Positions 35,042 to 44,271 of a stretch of 64,000 bases of DNA are shown in pieces. The notes below the pieces were generated by a model. The model saw nothing but the letters and a program-made list of their open reading frames with translations, had not been told where the DNA came from and made no database searches. Position numbers and translations under genes: made by a program. The DNA is from Pandoraea fibrosis (lineage in GTDB: Bacteria; Pseudomonadota; Gammaproteobacteria; Burkholderiales; Burkholderiaceae): the NCBI RefSeq assembly GCF_000807775.2, contig NZ_CP047385.1, positions 5,394,001 through 5,458,000 of the forward strand, in the 5' to 3' direction. How positions within the stretch are numbered: position 1 is the stretch's first letter; each line of letters opens with the position of its first letter.

Positions 35042-36160
35042 ATGAACTCCGGCATCACTCGCAAGCTGTTCCTCGCGATCTTCGCGACAGGACTGGTCAC
35101 CATGACGGCCACGGCACTCGTCGTGCGCGCCGCCATGGCCGGTCACAGTTGGCTGCGTGGCGACAACCTGATGTATCTGGCGGTACTCGGCGTAGCACTC
35201 CTGGGCGCCATCGCGCTTCGCGCGGCCCAGCGACTGCTCGTGCCCGTCACCCCATTGCTGGACGCGACTCACCGCATGGCGATGGGCGACTACAGCGCCC
35301 GTGCGCCAAGCGCCGGTGCCGACGAACTGGCGCGCCTCGCCGTCGACCTGAACCGGCTCGCCGACACGCTTTCGCGCAACGACCGTCTGCGCCGCGACCT
35401 GCTGGCCGACATCTCGCACGAGTTGCGCACGCCGCTCTCGGTGTTGCGCGGCGAAATCGAAGCGATGGAAGACGGTGTGCGCCCGCTCACGCAGGACGCA
35501 CTCGCCTCACTGCGCGTTGAAATCTCACTGCTCTCCAAGCTGATCGACGATCTGTACGAACTGTCGCTCTCGGACGTGGGGGCACTGACCTACGCGTTCG
35601 CACCCGTCGACATGACCGAGCGTGTCGCCACGTCAGTGGCCGCCTTCGGTGACTGGTTCGACGCCAAGGGCATCTCGCTCAATGTGCATATCCCCGACGC
35701 GCCCCTCTTCGTCAACGGCGATCTGCACCGCCTGACGCAATTGCTGGGCAACCTGTTCGAGAATTCGTTGCGTTATACCGATGGCAGTGGCGCGGTGCGC
35801 GTCTATCTGTCGTCGACGGACACGCAACTGCGTCTCGAAATCGAAGACTCGGCCCCCGGCGTGCCGGACGACGCCCTGCCTCGCCTGTTCGAGCGCCTGT
35901 TCCGCGTGGAAGCGTCGCGCAGCCGGCGCAGCGGCGGCGCCGGTCTGGGGCTGGCGCTGTGCAAACACATTGTGGAAGCGCACGGCGGTCTGATCGTCGC
36001 GCGGCACTCCCCTCTGGGCGGACTGGCCTTGACGATCACCCTGCCCCGCCACCGCAGCGCCTCTGCCAGCACGAGCAGCCCGTGCGCGATATCGTCTTGC
36101 GCGTCCCGCGGTGCGAGCGAGTCCGGTTTCGCCACTCAAGCCCTCACGACCCTGTGTTGA
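35042..36160 (+). CDS. BaeS-like sensor histidine kinase lacking the periplasmic sensor
   Basis: The 372-residue kinase begins [15 protein letters not shown] as BaeS does. Its first membrane helix is followed by only about 15 residues before the second ([20 protein letters not shown]), so the roughly 130-residue periplasmic domain of BaeS (467 residues in E. coli) is missing. HAMP ([19 protein letters not shown]), the phospho-accepting H126 (ISHELRTPL), the N box [13 protein letters not shown] and [19 protein letters not shown] are intact. The C terminus carries a 35-residue low-complexity tail. It lies just ahead of the BaeR-like gene. BaeSR governs envelope stress and drug efflux in E. coli. 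Confidence 0.88.
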   Translation: MNSGITRKLFLAIFATGLVTMTATALVVRAAMAGHSWLRGDNLMYLAVLGVALLGAIALRAAQRLLVPVTPLLDATHRMAMGDYSARAPSAGADELARLAVDLNRLADTLSRNDRLRRDLLADISHELRTPLSVLRGEIEAMEDGVRPLTQDALASLRVEISLLSKLIDDLYELSLSDVGALTYAFAPVDMTERVATSVAAFGDWFDAKGISLNVHIPDAPLFVNGDLHRLTQLLGNLFENSLRYTDGSGAVRVYLSSTDTQLRLEIEDSAPGVPDDALPRLFERLFRVEASRSRRSGGAGLGLALCKHIVEAHGGLIVARHSPLGGLALTITLPRHRSASASTSSPCAISSCASRGASESGFATQALTTLC

Positions 36161-36171
36161 GTCCGTCTCCC

Positions 36172-37029
36172 ATGCACCCGAACTCGCAGACTACCTCGCC
36201 TCATTCCGCCCTTCGATCGCCGACCGACGCGATGACACTCTCCGACGCCGCCCCGATTCTGATCGTCGAAGACGAGCCCAAGCTTGCCGCGTTGCTCGCG
36301 GAATATCTGCGCGTGGCCGGCATGCCGTGCCGCATTCTCTCCGACGGACGCGACGTGCTCCCGGCCGTGCGGGCGACCGAGCCGCGTCTGGTGCTGCTCG
36401 ATCTGATGCTCCCGGGCATGGACGGTCTCGAGGTCTGCCGCGCCGTGCGCGAAATCTCCGAAGTCCCGATCGTGATGCTCACGGCCCGCGCGGCGGAAAC
36501 CGACCGACTGCTGGGCCTCGAACTCGGCGCCGACGATTACATCTGCAAGCCTTTCAGCCCGCGCGAGGTGGTCGCGCGCGTGAAGGCGATCCTGCGCCGG
36601 GTTCGCGGCACGGCAATCGGCGTCGCCGCGGCCAATGGCGCCGCCAATCCCACTGCGCTGCAACAGCCCGCCCTCGTGATCGACGCCGTGCGTCATCACG
36701 CCCGACTCGACGGACACGAGCTGCCGCTCACCCCGGTCGAATTGCGCTTGCTCGCCACGCTTGCCAGTCATCCCGACAAGACTTTCCCGCGAGCCCACCT
36801 GCTCGACCGGATGTACGACGATCACCGGGTGGTCGCCGACCGGACGGTCGACAGTCATATCAAGAACCTGCGGCGCAAGCTGCAGGCGATCCGGCCCGAC
36901 GAGGAAATCGTGCGCTCGATCTATGGCGTGGGCTACCGGCTGGAGTTGCGCACCGACCGCCCGGAGGCCCTGGCCGCGCGGCATGGCGTCGCGGCTATCG
37001 ACAATTCGGCCGGCGCGGTGCCAGAATAG
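36172..37029 (+). CDS. BaeR-like OmpR-family response regulator
   Basis: From the ATG 12 nt after baeS the protein has 285 residues; an internal start at 36232 ([15 protein letters not shown]) would give 265 and is equally possible, as neither has a strong ribosome site. The receiver has acidic EDE, phospho-acceptor D77 in [13 protein letters not shown] and K ([15 protein letters not shown], as in BaeR). A winged-helix DNA-binding domain follows a 25-residue alanine/asparagine-rich linker and ends with [11 protein letters not shown]. It is the cognate partner of the upstream kinase. Confidence 0.9.
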   Translation: MHPNSQTTSPHSALRSPTDAMTLSDAAPILIVEDEPKLAALLAEYLRVAGMPCRILSDGRDVLPAVRATEPRLVLLDLMLPGMDGLEVCRAVREISEVPIVMLTARAAETDRLLGLELGADDYICKPFSPREVVARVKAILRRVRGTAIGVAAANGAANPTALQQPALVIDAVRHHARLDGHELPLTPVELRLLATLASHPDKTFPRAHLLDRMYDDHRVVADRTVDSHIKNLRRKLQAIRPDEEIVRSIYGVGYRLELRTDRPEALAARHGVAAIDNSAGAVPE

Positions 37030-37070
37030 GCGAACCCGCGCCACGGCGGGACCCATTGAGGAGATTGACG

Positions 37071-37544
37071 ATGCCACGCCGCAGCGCCACGCCGTCCCCG
37101 ATGTCCGCTTCATTCGCACCCTTCACTGCCACCTCCGGCATTCCGTCCTCAGTGCTTCGCACTGCCGAGCTTGCCAATCCGCGCGGGCCGATCCAACGCC
37201 TCGTGCAAGCCGCCATCGCCGCCACGCTGTTCGGCATCAGCGGCTTCGCGTTCGCACAGACGCCCGTGTGTTTCGATAACGTCGGCCGGGCGCTACCGCC
37301 CGAGCAATGCTCGAAAGCCGCACGCGATCAGGCAGCCGAGCAAGCCGTCGCTTCCGGTGCCGGTTCGGCATCCCTGCGCGACGAATGCCGCGCACTCGCC
37401 GACAAGATCGCCAATACGCCAGACAAGCCGGTCTACACGCGTGACAAGCGTGTCGACTCGCCCGCCGGCGATCGCGTCGACATTCCTACACGCACCAACC
37501 CGCGCAAAGCGCTCAAGGAAGAATACGTGCGCAAGTGCACGTAG
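37071..37544 (+). CDS. Small secreted protein of unknown function
   Basis: The 157-residue product starts 42 nt after baeR behind a good GAGGAGA ribosome site. A hydrophobic stretch LVQAAIAATLFGISGFAFA (about residues 44-62) ending in AFAQ looks like a late signal peptide, so the true start may be internal (MSASFAP). The mature part has four cysteines (PVCFDN, PPEQC, LRDEC, VRKC) and is rich in charged residues. Not recognised. Position suggests it is made with the two-component system. Confidence 0.65.
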   Translation: MPRRSATPSPMSASFAPFTATSGIPSSVLRTAELANPRGPIQRLVQAAIAATLFGISGFAFAQTPVCFDNVGRALPPEQCSKAARDQAAEQAVASGAGSASLRDECRALADKIANTPDKPVYTRDKRVDSPAGDRVDIPTRTNPRKALKEEYVRKCT

Positions 37545-37606
37545 GCGGATACCTACAAGTTAGCAAAAGATAGGCGCACGTTAGCGGAACTTGTCACGCT
37601 ATTTTC

Positions 37607-37634
37607 TTGACAATATCAACAGAGACCGCATAAT
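37607..37634 (+). promoter_or_regulatory. Candidate promoter of the SYLF lipoprotein gene
   Basis: TTGACA (37607-37612), a 16-nt spacer and CATAAT (37629-37634) form a sigma-70-like promoter in an AT-rich patch, leaving a leader of about 220 nt before the ATG at 37867. The rest of the 37545-37866 gap shows no supported gene. Confidence 0.5.
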
Positions 37635-37866
37635 CGACGTCATGCCGACGCCTTGCAGGCCATGCTCGCAATATCGCGAAACGGGTTCTCGGGCGTCGCG
37701 CGCTGGTCGACCCGCGCATTCCTCGGATGCCGAACGATCGATCTCATCATCCGCTTCAACGCCGAAGCGTCGCACCCCTCACAGGGTGCTGCATCGGTCA
37801 GACGTTTTGTCCACATCCATGCCGTCGCGCATTGCGCCCGGCACACGCGCTACCTGGAGGGAAAAA

Positions 37867-38469
37867 ATGCAAAAACGCGAATTCCTGATGAAAACTTCCG
37901 TGGCGGTTGCCGCCGCTGCGTTCGCGCTCGCCGGCTGTACCACGACTACGCCGTCGCAAGCCGACAAGAGCGACAACTCGGCCGGCGCCAATGCCAACAA
38001 GCGCCGTGAAATCGATGCCTCCGTGAACGGAGCGCTCGACAAGATGTATGCGTCCGTGAAGGGCTCGCGCGAGTTGGTGAACAAGGCGCGCGGCGTGCTC
38101 GTGTTCCCGTCGGTGCTGCAAGCCGGTTTCGTCGTCGGTGGCGAATATGGCGAAGGCGCGCTGCGCGTGGGCGGCGCCACGAAGGGTTACTACAACACGG
38201 TGACCGCGTCGTTCGGTCTGCAGATCGGCGCACAGTCGAAGGCCGTCATCTTCCTGTTCATGACGCAGGACGCCCTCGACAAATTCCAGCGGACCGACGG
38301 CTGGACGGCCGGTGCCGACGCTTCGGTCGCCTTGGTCAAGATCGGCGCGAACGGTGCGGTCGATCTGAACACCGCCACTTCGCCGGTGGAAGTGATCGTG
38401 ATGACCAACGCCGGTCTCATGGCCAACCTGAACATCGAAGGTACCAAGGTCACGAAGCTCAACATCTGA
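37867..38469 (+). CDS. SYLF/YSC84-domain lipoprotein
   Basis: The 200-residue protein has a signal peptide with lipobox ALAGC (cysteine about 20) and, from about residue 60, the SYLF domain: SRELVNKARGVLVFPSVLQAGFVVGGEYGEGAL, GGATKGYYNTVTASFGLQIGAQSKAVIFLFM and a C-terminal VEVIVMTNAGLMANLNIEGTKVTKL. The domain is lipid-binding in eukaryotes; bacterial lipoproteins of this kind are common in beta-proteobacteria with unclear role. GGAGG precedes the ATG. A much longer open frame begins upstream but has no ribosome site. It is monocistronic with its own terminator. Confidence 0.9.
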   Translation: MQKREFLMKTSVAVAAAAFALAGCTTTTPSQADKSDNSAGANANKRREIDASVNGALDKMYASVKGSRELVNKARGVLVFPSVLQAGFVVGGEYGEGALRVGGATKGYYNTVTASFGLQIGAQSKAVIFLFMTQDALDKFQRTDGWTAGADASVALVKIGANGAVDLNTATSPVEVIVMTNAGLMANLNIEGTKVTKLNI

Positions 38470-38486
38470 GTCTCTCATCAAACGAC

Positions 38487-38522
38487 AACGGCGCCGCCCG
38501 CAAGGGATGGCGCCGTTTCTTT
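38487..38522 (+). terminator. Terminator of the SYLF lipoprotein gene
   Basis: A perfect 9-bp stem (AACGGCGCC with GGCGCCGTT, 13-nt loop) is followed by a short T-rich tail (TCTTT), 17 nt after the stop. It may also serve the ABC operon converging from the right. Confidence 0.75.
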
Positions 38523-38555
38523 ATGCAACGAGCCGTTGGCGTTACGGGTTCAGAC

Positions 38556-39425
38556 TCATTCGTTGGAGAATGCCGCCGGACGCCACTTCAGCAAACGCTT
38601 CTCCAGTGAGGTCAGCAAGTAATCCGCCCCCAGCGCCACGACGGCCAGCACGATCATGGCGGCGAACACGCCGCTCGCGTTGAATGCCCCTTGCGCGGTC
38701 GAGATCAGCAGGCCGATGCCCTGCTTCGACCCCAGGAATTCACCAACCACCGCACCCACGAGCGCGAAGCCGAAGCTCACGTGCAAGCTGGCGAGAATCC
38801 ACGACAGTGCCGAAGGAATCACCACCGACATCGTCACCTGACGACGCGACGCCCCGAGAATCTGCGCGTTCGCGATCATGTAACGGTCGGCCTCGCGCAC
38901 CCCCTGAAAGGCGTTGGCGAACACGACGAAGAACACCATCACCACCGCGAGCGCCACCTTCGATGCCATGCCCAGACCGAAGGCGATCACGAAGATCGAG
39001 CCGAGCACCACGCGCGGGATCGAGTTGGCAATCTGGATGTAGAGACTGAAGACATCCGAGAGCAATTTGTTGCGCCCGAGGACGATGCCGCAGATCACCC
39101 CCGCCACGCCGCCGATCAGGAAGCCCAGCACGGTCTCTTCGAGCGTGACGAGCACCTGCGTCCAGAGCGGCCCCTGCGACGTGCCTTCGACACACCAGTC
39201 GTAGATCTGCTGAACGATCAGACTCGGCTGCGAGAAGAAGAACGGATCGATCCAGCCCAGACGCGCCGACAACTCCCAGCCGCCCAGTCCGACCACCAGA
39301 ATCGCCACGCGCAGGAAAACCACCAGCGCGCGACGTTGTTTGATGCGGCGCTGCGCCGCGGCTTCCTCACGCGCGAGATCGGCGTCGCCGAACCCTGCCA
39401 TGACAGCCTGTTCACTCATGTTCAT
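38556..39425 (-). CDS. ABC transporter permease (nitrate/sulfonate/taurine type)
   Basis: The 289-residue membrane protein has six or so hydrophobic helices and the BPD_transp_1 domain of the SsuC/TauC/NrtB group. The EAA-type loop ILGASRRQVTMSVVIPSALSWILASL, which docks the ATPase, is at about residues 195-220. AGGAGGAGGG lies just before the ATG at 39425, which decides the start over the in-frame ATG six bases on. It is the last gene of the minus-strand operon. Confidence 0.93.
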   Translation of the reverse strand: MNMSEQAVMAGFGDADLAREEAAAQRRIKQRRALVVFLRVAILVVGLGGWELSARLGWIDPFFFSQPSLIVQQIYDWCVEGTSQGPLWTQVLVTLEETVLGFLIGGVAGVICGIVLGRNKLLSDVFSLYIQIANSIPRVVLGSIFVIAFGLGMASKVALAVVMVFFVVFANAFQGVREADRYMIANAQILGASRRQVTMSVVIPSALSWILASLHVSFGFALVGAVVGEFLGSKQGIGLLISTAQGAFNASGVFAAMIVLAVVALGADYLLTSLEKRLLKWRPAAFSNE

Positions 39426-39520
39426 GCCCTCCTCCTGACGACAAAGGCACACGTCGCCACTCACGGCGGCGCGGCCCGCTAAATCACTCACTGGTGCGAC
39501 CCCGGCGGGGCCGCCCACCT

Positions 39521-40354
39521 TCAACCGATCTTCACTTCCTCGCGCAGATCGGCCCAGATCTCACGCGAGATGTCGATGAAGCGCTGTTCGTAGCGAATCT
39601 CCGACATCACGCGCGGACGCGGCAAATCGATCGTGTAGACGTTCTTCAACGTGGCCGGACGCGCCGTGAGCACGAACACGCGATCCGCCAGCGCGATCGC
39701 CTCTTCCAGATCGTGCGTGACGAACACCACCGAGCCCGACGTCGACGACCACAGTTGCAGCAATTCGTCCTGCATGAGCGTGCGCGTTTGCATGTCGAGC
39801 GCGGAGAACGGCTCATCCATCAGCAGAATTTCGGGGTTGTTGATGAACGTCTGCGCCAGCGCCACACGTTTGCGCATGCCGCCCGAGAGTTGATGCGGGT
39901 AGTGGCTGCCGAACTTGTCGAGGCCCACGCGCTTGATCCACTCGTCGGCCAGCGCATAGGCGGCGTCTTTTGACTGGCCGCGAAACAGCGGGCCGGCGGC
40001 AACGTTATCGCGCACGCTGCGCCACGGAAAAACGGCGTCGTTCTGAAAAACGAAGCCAATGCGCGGATCGATACCGTTCACGGGTTGACCCATGACTCGC
40101 ACGCTGCCCGCCGTCGGGCGCAGCAGACCGGTAATCATCGACAGCGTGGTCGACTTGCCACAACCGGTCGGGCCGACGATGGCCACGAACTCGCCGCGGG
40201 CGACCGACATGCTGAAGTTGCGCAGCGCCACGGTGGCTTTGCCATCGGGCGAGATGAAGCGGCACGACACGTTGTCGAATTCGATGGCGGGCGTGTCACG
40301 CGAGACAGGGCTCGCGGCGCGTGCCGGCGCCGTAGGGGTGATGGTCTGGGTCAT
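39521..40354 (-). CDS. ABC transporter ATP-binding protein (nitrate/sulfonate/taurine type)
   Basis: The 277-residue ATPase has Walker A GPTGCGKST, the Q-loop in FVFQNDAVFPW, signature LSGGMRKRVALAQ, Walker B EILLMDEPFSALD and the H-loop VFVTHDLEEA. The FPWRSVRDNV stretch is typical of the SsuB/TauB/NrtD group. GAGGAG precedes the ATG at 40354. It follows the binding protein by 186 nt and precedes the permease by 95 nt. Confidence 0.95.
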   Translation of the reverse strand: MTQTITPTAPARAASPVSRDTPAIEFDNVSCRFISPDGKATVALRNFSMSVARGEFVAIVGPTGCGKSTTLSMITGLLRPTAGSVRVMGQPVNGIDPRIGFVFQNDAVFPWRSVRDNVAAGPLFRGQSKDAAYALADEWIKRVGLDKFGSHYPHQLSGGMRKRVALAQTFINNPEILLMDEPFSALDMQTRTLMQDELLQLWSSTSGSVVFVTHDLEEAIALADRVFVLTARPATLKNVYTIDLPRPRVMSEIRYEQRFIDISREIWADLREEVKIG

Positions 40355-40540
40355 ATGCCCGGCTCCTCGGTGGCTTCGTCGAAGGTGCGACGGTGTCGTT
40401 GCGGTTTCTTGGGGGTGAGCCCGCCCGCACACCGGACGGTCGTCGGGGTGTGGGCGGCTCGGTTGGCTGCGCGTCGGGGGGACCGCGCGCCGGCACTACA
40501 GGGTCAAAGGATCGCGAACGGGTCGCGCCGGATCGGCAAG

Positions 40541-41581
40541 TTACTTGGCCTGATCGACGAACTCGTTGGTGTACGTCTTCGACAGATCGATATGCTTGCC
40601 CTTGACGTTCGGATTGAACGCCGAGAGCACCTTGAGCACGGTCTCGGGACCGTCCTTGGGCATGCGCCCGTCAGGCGAATACATCGGCAGCGAGTTCTGC
40701 AGCGCCTGAACGTAGAGCGCCTTGTTGTTGCCGTAGTAATCCTTCGGCATCTTGTCGGCGATCTCGGCGGCCGAGTGCGTGTTGATGAACTTGAGCGTCT
40801 TCACGAACGCGCGGGCGAGCTTGGCGGCTTCCGGCTTGTGCTTGTCGAGCCATACACGCTGCACATACAGGCTCGATGCCGGGTAAGCGCCGCCCAGCGC
40901 GGCGACGGTGCCTTCCATCGTGCGCATGTCGACCAGCACGGCGGCGTCGCCCGTCTTGAGCAACTGCGAGGCGGTCGGCTCGGTGGTCATGCCGGCGTCG
41001 ATACGGTTCTGCTTGATGGCGGCGATAAACGTGTTGTCCGCACCGACCGGCAGCACCGAATACTGCGAGGACGTCAGGCCGTGTTTGGCCGCGAGATATT
41101 GCGTGAGGAAGTTCGTCGACGAGCCCAGACCGGTCACGCCAAGGGTCTTGCCCTTCACGTCGGCCATGCTCTTGATGGTGTCTTTGCTCTTCGCGTTGAC
41201 CAGCTCGACTTCGCCGGGCACCTGACCGAAGATCACGATGGCCTGGATCTCCTTGCCCTTGCTCTGCAAATCGATCGAGTGATCGTAGAAGCCGACCACG
41301 GCCTGCACGGCCCCGGCGAGCAATTCGTTTTCGGCATCGACACCGGCGGGCTGCGAGAGCAGCTCGACGTTCAGGCCCTCTTCCTTGAAGTAGCCGAGCT
41401 GCTCGGCGAGCTTGGCCGGCAGATAGACCATCTTGGTGATGCCCCCGACCATGATCGTGATCTTGCCGCTGTCGGCAGCGAAACCGGGCATGGCGGCCAG
41501 CGCCAGCGACGCGCCGAGCACGGCGGCCAGAACGGGTTTCACGAAGGCTTTCGGCGCACGCACGCCAAGGCTTGCTCGCAT
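40541..41581 (-). CDS. ABC transporter substrate-binding protein (NitT/TauT family)
   Basis: The 346-residue periplasmic protein has a signal peptide (AFVKPVLAAVLGASLALAAMPGFA, cleaved before ADSGK) and the NMT1/THI5-like fold: VYLPAKLAEQLGYFKEEGLNVELL, LLAGAVQAVVGFYDHS, LKGKTLGVTGLGSSTNFLTQY and GGAYPASSLYVQRVW. Family ligands include taurine, alkanesulfonates, nitrate, pyrimidine precursors and aromatic acids such as phthalate or terephthalate, so the substrate is open. GGAG precedes the ATG. It is the first gene of the operon and is divergent from the TctD-like regulator. Confidence 0.93.
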   Translation of the reverse strand: MRASLGVRAPKAFVKPVLAAVLGASLALAAMPGFAADSGKITIMVGGITKMVYLPAKLAEQLGYFKEEGLNVELLSQPAGVDAENELLAGAVQAVVGFYDHSIDLQSKGKEIQAIVIFGQVPGEVELVNAKSKDTIKSMADVKGKTLGVTGLGSSTNFLTQYLAAKHGLTSSQYSVLPVGADNTFIAAIKQNRIDAGMTTEPTASQLLKTGDAAVLVDMRTMEGTVAALGGAYPASSLYVQRVWLDKHKPEAAKLARAFVKTLKFINTHSAAEIADKMPKDYYGNNKALYVQALQNSLPMYSPDGRMPKDGPETVLKVLSAFNPNVKGKHIDLSKTYTNEFVDQAK

Positions 41582-41842
41582 TGTGGTGTCTCCATCGTTT
41601 TTAGGGATAATGGCCCGAGCCTTCCGTTGCGGCGCCGGCCGACCTCGCGTGGTTGCCCACGGGGCCAGGGCAGGGGTCGTCTCGACCGACACCTCTGCCG
41701 TGTTGACGATTGTAGAGAACCGAATCTTTCATCCAGCTTTCACCGCATGCAGGTTTTCGTCCACGCGTGATGGGTGTTTACCCGCTGTTGGCTTGCGCAG
41801 GTTCCGCGGGCACACTCGCCGTCGCATTCCGCTTTCGCCGTT

Positions 41843-42514
41843 ATGAAACTGCTGCTGATCGAAGACAACGACACGCTGGCCCACTGGCTCGCCCGCATGC
41901 TGCGCGACGACAACTTCACTGTCGACGCCGCGCGCGACGGCGATGCCGCCGACCGGCTGCTGCAAACCGAGACCTACGACGTGGTGCTGCTCGATCTCAT
42001 GCTGCCCAAGCTCGGCGGCAAGCATGTGCTGCGGCGTTTGCGCGAGCGGCGCAACAACGTGCCCGTAATCATTCTCACGGCCAGCGGTTCGGTCGACGAA
42101 AAAGTCGACTGTCTCGGCGCCGGGGCCGACGACTATCTGGTGAAACCGTTCGAGGTGCGCGAGCTGATCGCACGCGTGAAGGCGCTGGCGCGTCGCCACT
42201 CGCCCGAGCAGGGCGCCGATCTCGTGTGCGCCGACCTGAGCTACCAGACCGGCACGCGACAGTTCACCATTGCAGGCGTGCCGCTCGCGCTGCCCTCGCG
42301 CGAACATGCCGTGCTCGAGATTCTGATGCGCAAGCAGGGTAAGACCGTTGCCAAAAGTGCGCTGGTCGACGGGGTCTTCGGTCTGGACGACGAACCGAGT
42401 GCCGACGCCATCGAGATCTATATCCACCGATTGCGCAAGAAGCTCGAGACAAGCCGTGCCGCCATCATGACCCTGCGCGGTCTGGGCTATTTGCTGCGCG
42501 AAAAAGATGCTTAG
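41843..42514 (+). CDS. TctD-like OmpR-family response regulator
   Basis: The 223-residue regulator has a receiver with EDND, D51 in LLDLMLPKLGG and K in DDYLVKPFEVRELIARVKAL, then a winged helix ending LRGLGYLLREKDA. The wording is closest to TctD/QseB. It overlaps the kinase gene by 8 nt and lies divergent from the ABC operon across 261 nt. Tct systems normally control uptake of carboxylates, so control of the adjacent importer is a reasonable inference. Confidence 0.9.
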   Translation: MKLLLIEDNDTLAHWLARMLRDDNFTVDAARDGDAADRLLQTETYDVVLLDLMLPKLGGKHVLRRLRERRNNVPVIILTASGSVDEKVDCLGAGADDYLVKPFEVRELIARVKALARRHSPEQGADLVCADLSYQTGTRQFTIAGVPLALPSREHAVLEILMRKQGKTVAKSALVDGVFGLDDEPSADAIEIYIHRLRKKLETSRAAIMTLRGLGYLLREKDA

Positions 42515-43901
42515 TCTGCGCGTGCGGCTGCTGATGTGGCTGATGCTCCCGCTCTCGCTCTATATCGGAGCGAGCGCATGGCTGGCCTATCGGAGCGCGC
42601 ACGATACGGCGGAACTCGTGCAGGACCGGGCCCTGCTCACGTCCGCGCAGGTGATTGCCGGCGAACTGACCTGGGTTGACGGCGCCCTGCGCGCGAGCGT
42701 GCCGCCCTCCGCACTCGAATTGTTCGCATCTCCCGCGCGCGACCGGGTGTTCTATCAGGTCATCACGCAAGACGGCCGGCTCCTCGCAGGCCCGCCGGAC
42801 TTCCCGCATCCGCCGCTCTTTCCGAAGACCGTGCCGGCTTACTCGAACATCGAGGTGAACGGCGAGCCGCTGCGGGCCATCAGCTTCGTGCGCACGATGT
42901 ACGACTCGGGCACCCCGCACAAGGTGGCCGTGGTGGTGGCCGAAACCATGCACGCGCACGACGACATGCTGGCCCAGTTGTGGGAGCCGTCGCTGCACCG
43001 GCAAATCGCCATGGCCGCGCTCGCCGCCGTGCTGGTGCTCATCGGCCTGACGGTCGAGCTGCACCCCCTCATTCGCCTCAAGGACGAAGTCGCCGGACGC
43101 GCCCCGCAGGAGCTGGTGCCGATTCGTGCCGGACAACTGCAAACCGAATTGCGACCGATCGTCGATGCGATCAATTTGTGCATCCAGCGCCTCTCGGCGC
43201 AGGCACAGCAGCAGCGGCGCTTCGTGGCCGACGCAGCCCATCAGTTGCGCACGCCGCTCACGTTGCTGGACACCCAGTTGCAGTTCGCCGCCCAACTCGA
43301 CGACCGCGCGGCACTCGCCGACGTACTCGCCGCCATGCAGACGAGCAGCCGCGGACTGGCGGACCTCACCAACAAACTATTGCTGCTCTCGCAGGCCGAG
43401 GCGGCCGACACCCCGGCGTTCTCCCGCTCGCGGGTCGATCTGGTCGCCGCGGCAGCCGGGGTGCTCGAGGAGCTCGTGGCGCTCGCGCAACGGCGCGACA
43501 TCGATCTCGGGCTGGAAACTTCGGAGACCCATGTGTGGGTGGCGGGGAACGGCGAACTGTTTCACGCGATGGTCATGAATCTTGTCGACAATGCGATCCG
43601 CTATATCCACGAAGGTGGACGCGTCACGGTGGCTATCGACCGTCGGGATGGCGCCGCCCGCCTGCGGGTGATCGACGACGGGCCCGGGATTCACGCCGAG
43701 GCGCGTCAGCGGGTGTTCGAGCGCTTCTATCGGAATGCGTTGCCGGGTCAACCCGGCACGGGCCTCGGGCTGGCCATCGTCAAGGAAATCGTGGCAGCGA
43801 GTCACGGCACGGTAACGCTGGCGCCGGGCGACGACGGGCGCGGCCTGATCGTGACCGTCACGCTCCCCCTGGATTCGGAGACCGAACACAACGCCCTATA
43901 A
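42507..43901 (+). CDS. TctE-like sensor histidine kinase
   Basis: The 464-residue membrane kinase has helices at about residues 8-28 and 167-184 enclosing a roughly 135-residue periplasmic sensor (with VFYQVITQDGRLLAGPPDFP, as in TctE). H245 (ADAAHQLRTPLTLLDTQLQ) is the phosphorylation site, MNLVDNAIRYIHEGG the N box and GTGLGLAIVKEIVAASHG the G box. The sensor keeps normal length, unlike the BaeS-like kinase nearby. Confidence 0.92.
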   Translation: MLSLRVRLLMWLMLPLSLYIGASAWLAYRSAHDTAELVQDRALLTSAQVIAGELTWVDGALRASVPPSALELFASPARDRVFYQVITQDGRLLAGPPDFPHPPLFPKTVPAYSNIEVNGEPLRAISFVRTMYDSGTPHKVAVVVAETMHAHDDMLAQLWEPSLHRQIAMAALAAVLVLIGLTVELHPLIRLKDEVAGRAPQELVPIRAGQLQTELRPIVDAINLCIQRLSAQAQQQRRFVADAAHQLRTPLTLLDTQLQFAAQLDDRAALADVLAAMQTSSRGLADLTNKLLLLSQAEAADTPAFSRSRVDLVAAAAGVLEELVALAQRRDIDLGLETSETHVWVAGNGELFHAMVMNLVDNAIRYIHEGGRVTVAIDRRDGAARLRVIDDGPGIHAEARQRVFERFYRNALPGQPGTGLGLAIVKEIVAASHGTVTLAPGDDGRGLIVTVTLPLDSETEHNAL

Positions 43902-44271
43902 GGCACGTTGCTCGGGTCAATTCACCGATGAGGTGCGTGGTAAACCCCTGCCCTTGCCTGAAAGAAAATCACAACCGTATGAAGTCGCGATAAAAATTAA
44001 GGCGTTACAATTGTTTATATCGAAAATGTCGTTTGAAACATACGCTCGACTGGATGCGCTAGGACAAACCCTGATATATTTGGGGTCTTCGCAGAATCCT
44101 CCTCAAGCAAGCGAAAACTTCTTGATACAAATCAATTAGTTATGCTTCGCTGTCAACCACGCGGGTGCCCGCCGCGTGTAATTGTGACGAAATGTAAAGT
44201 TTGTTAAATTGAATGTGGGTCTCGCCGCGTGGGTTGCGGCACGGGACTTTTTCTCTCAGGGATTTGCCTCC
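43902..44271. other. AT-rich intergenic region ahead of the NarX-like kinase
   Basis: This 370-nt gap includes a marked AT-rich stretch from about 43960 to 44220, unlike its surroundings. A 68-codon open frame (43933-44139) crosses it but has no ribosome site and an unconvincing product. The AT-rich part probably holds the promoter for the two-component genes. Confidence 0.45.

Noticed and set aside
43933..44139. 68-codon frame in the AT-rich gap
   Set aside because: It has no ribosome site and no recognisable features; the AT-rich DNA is more easily read as a promoter region.
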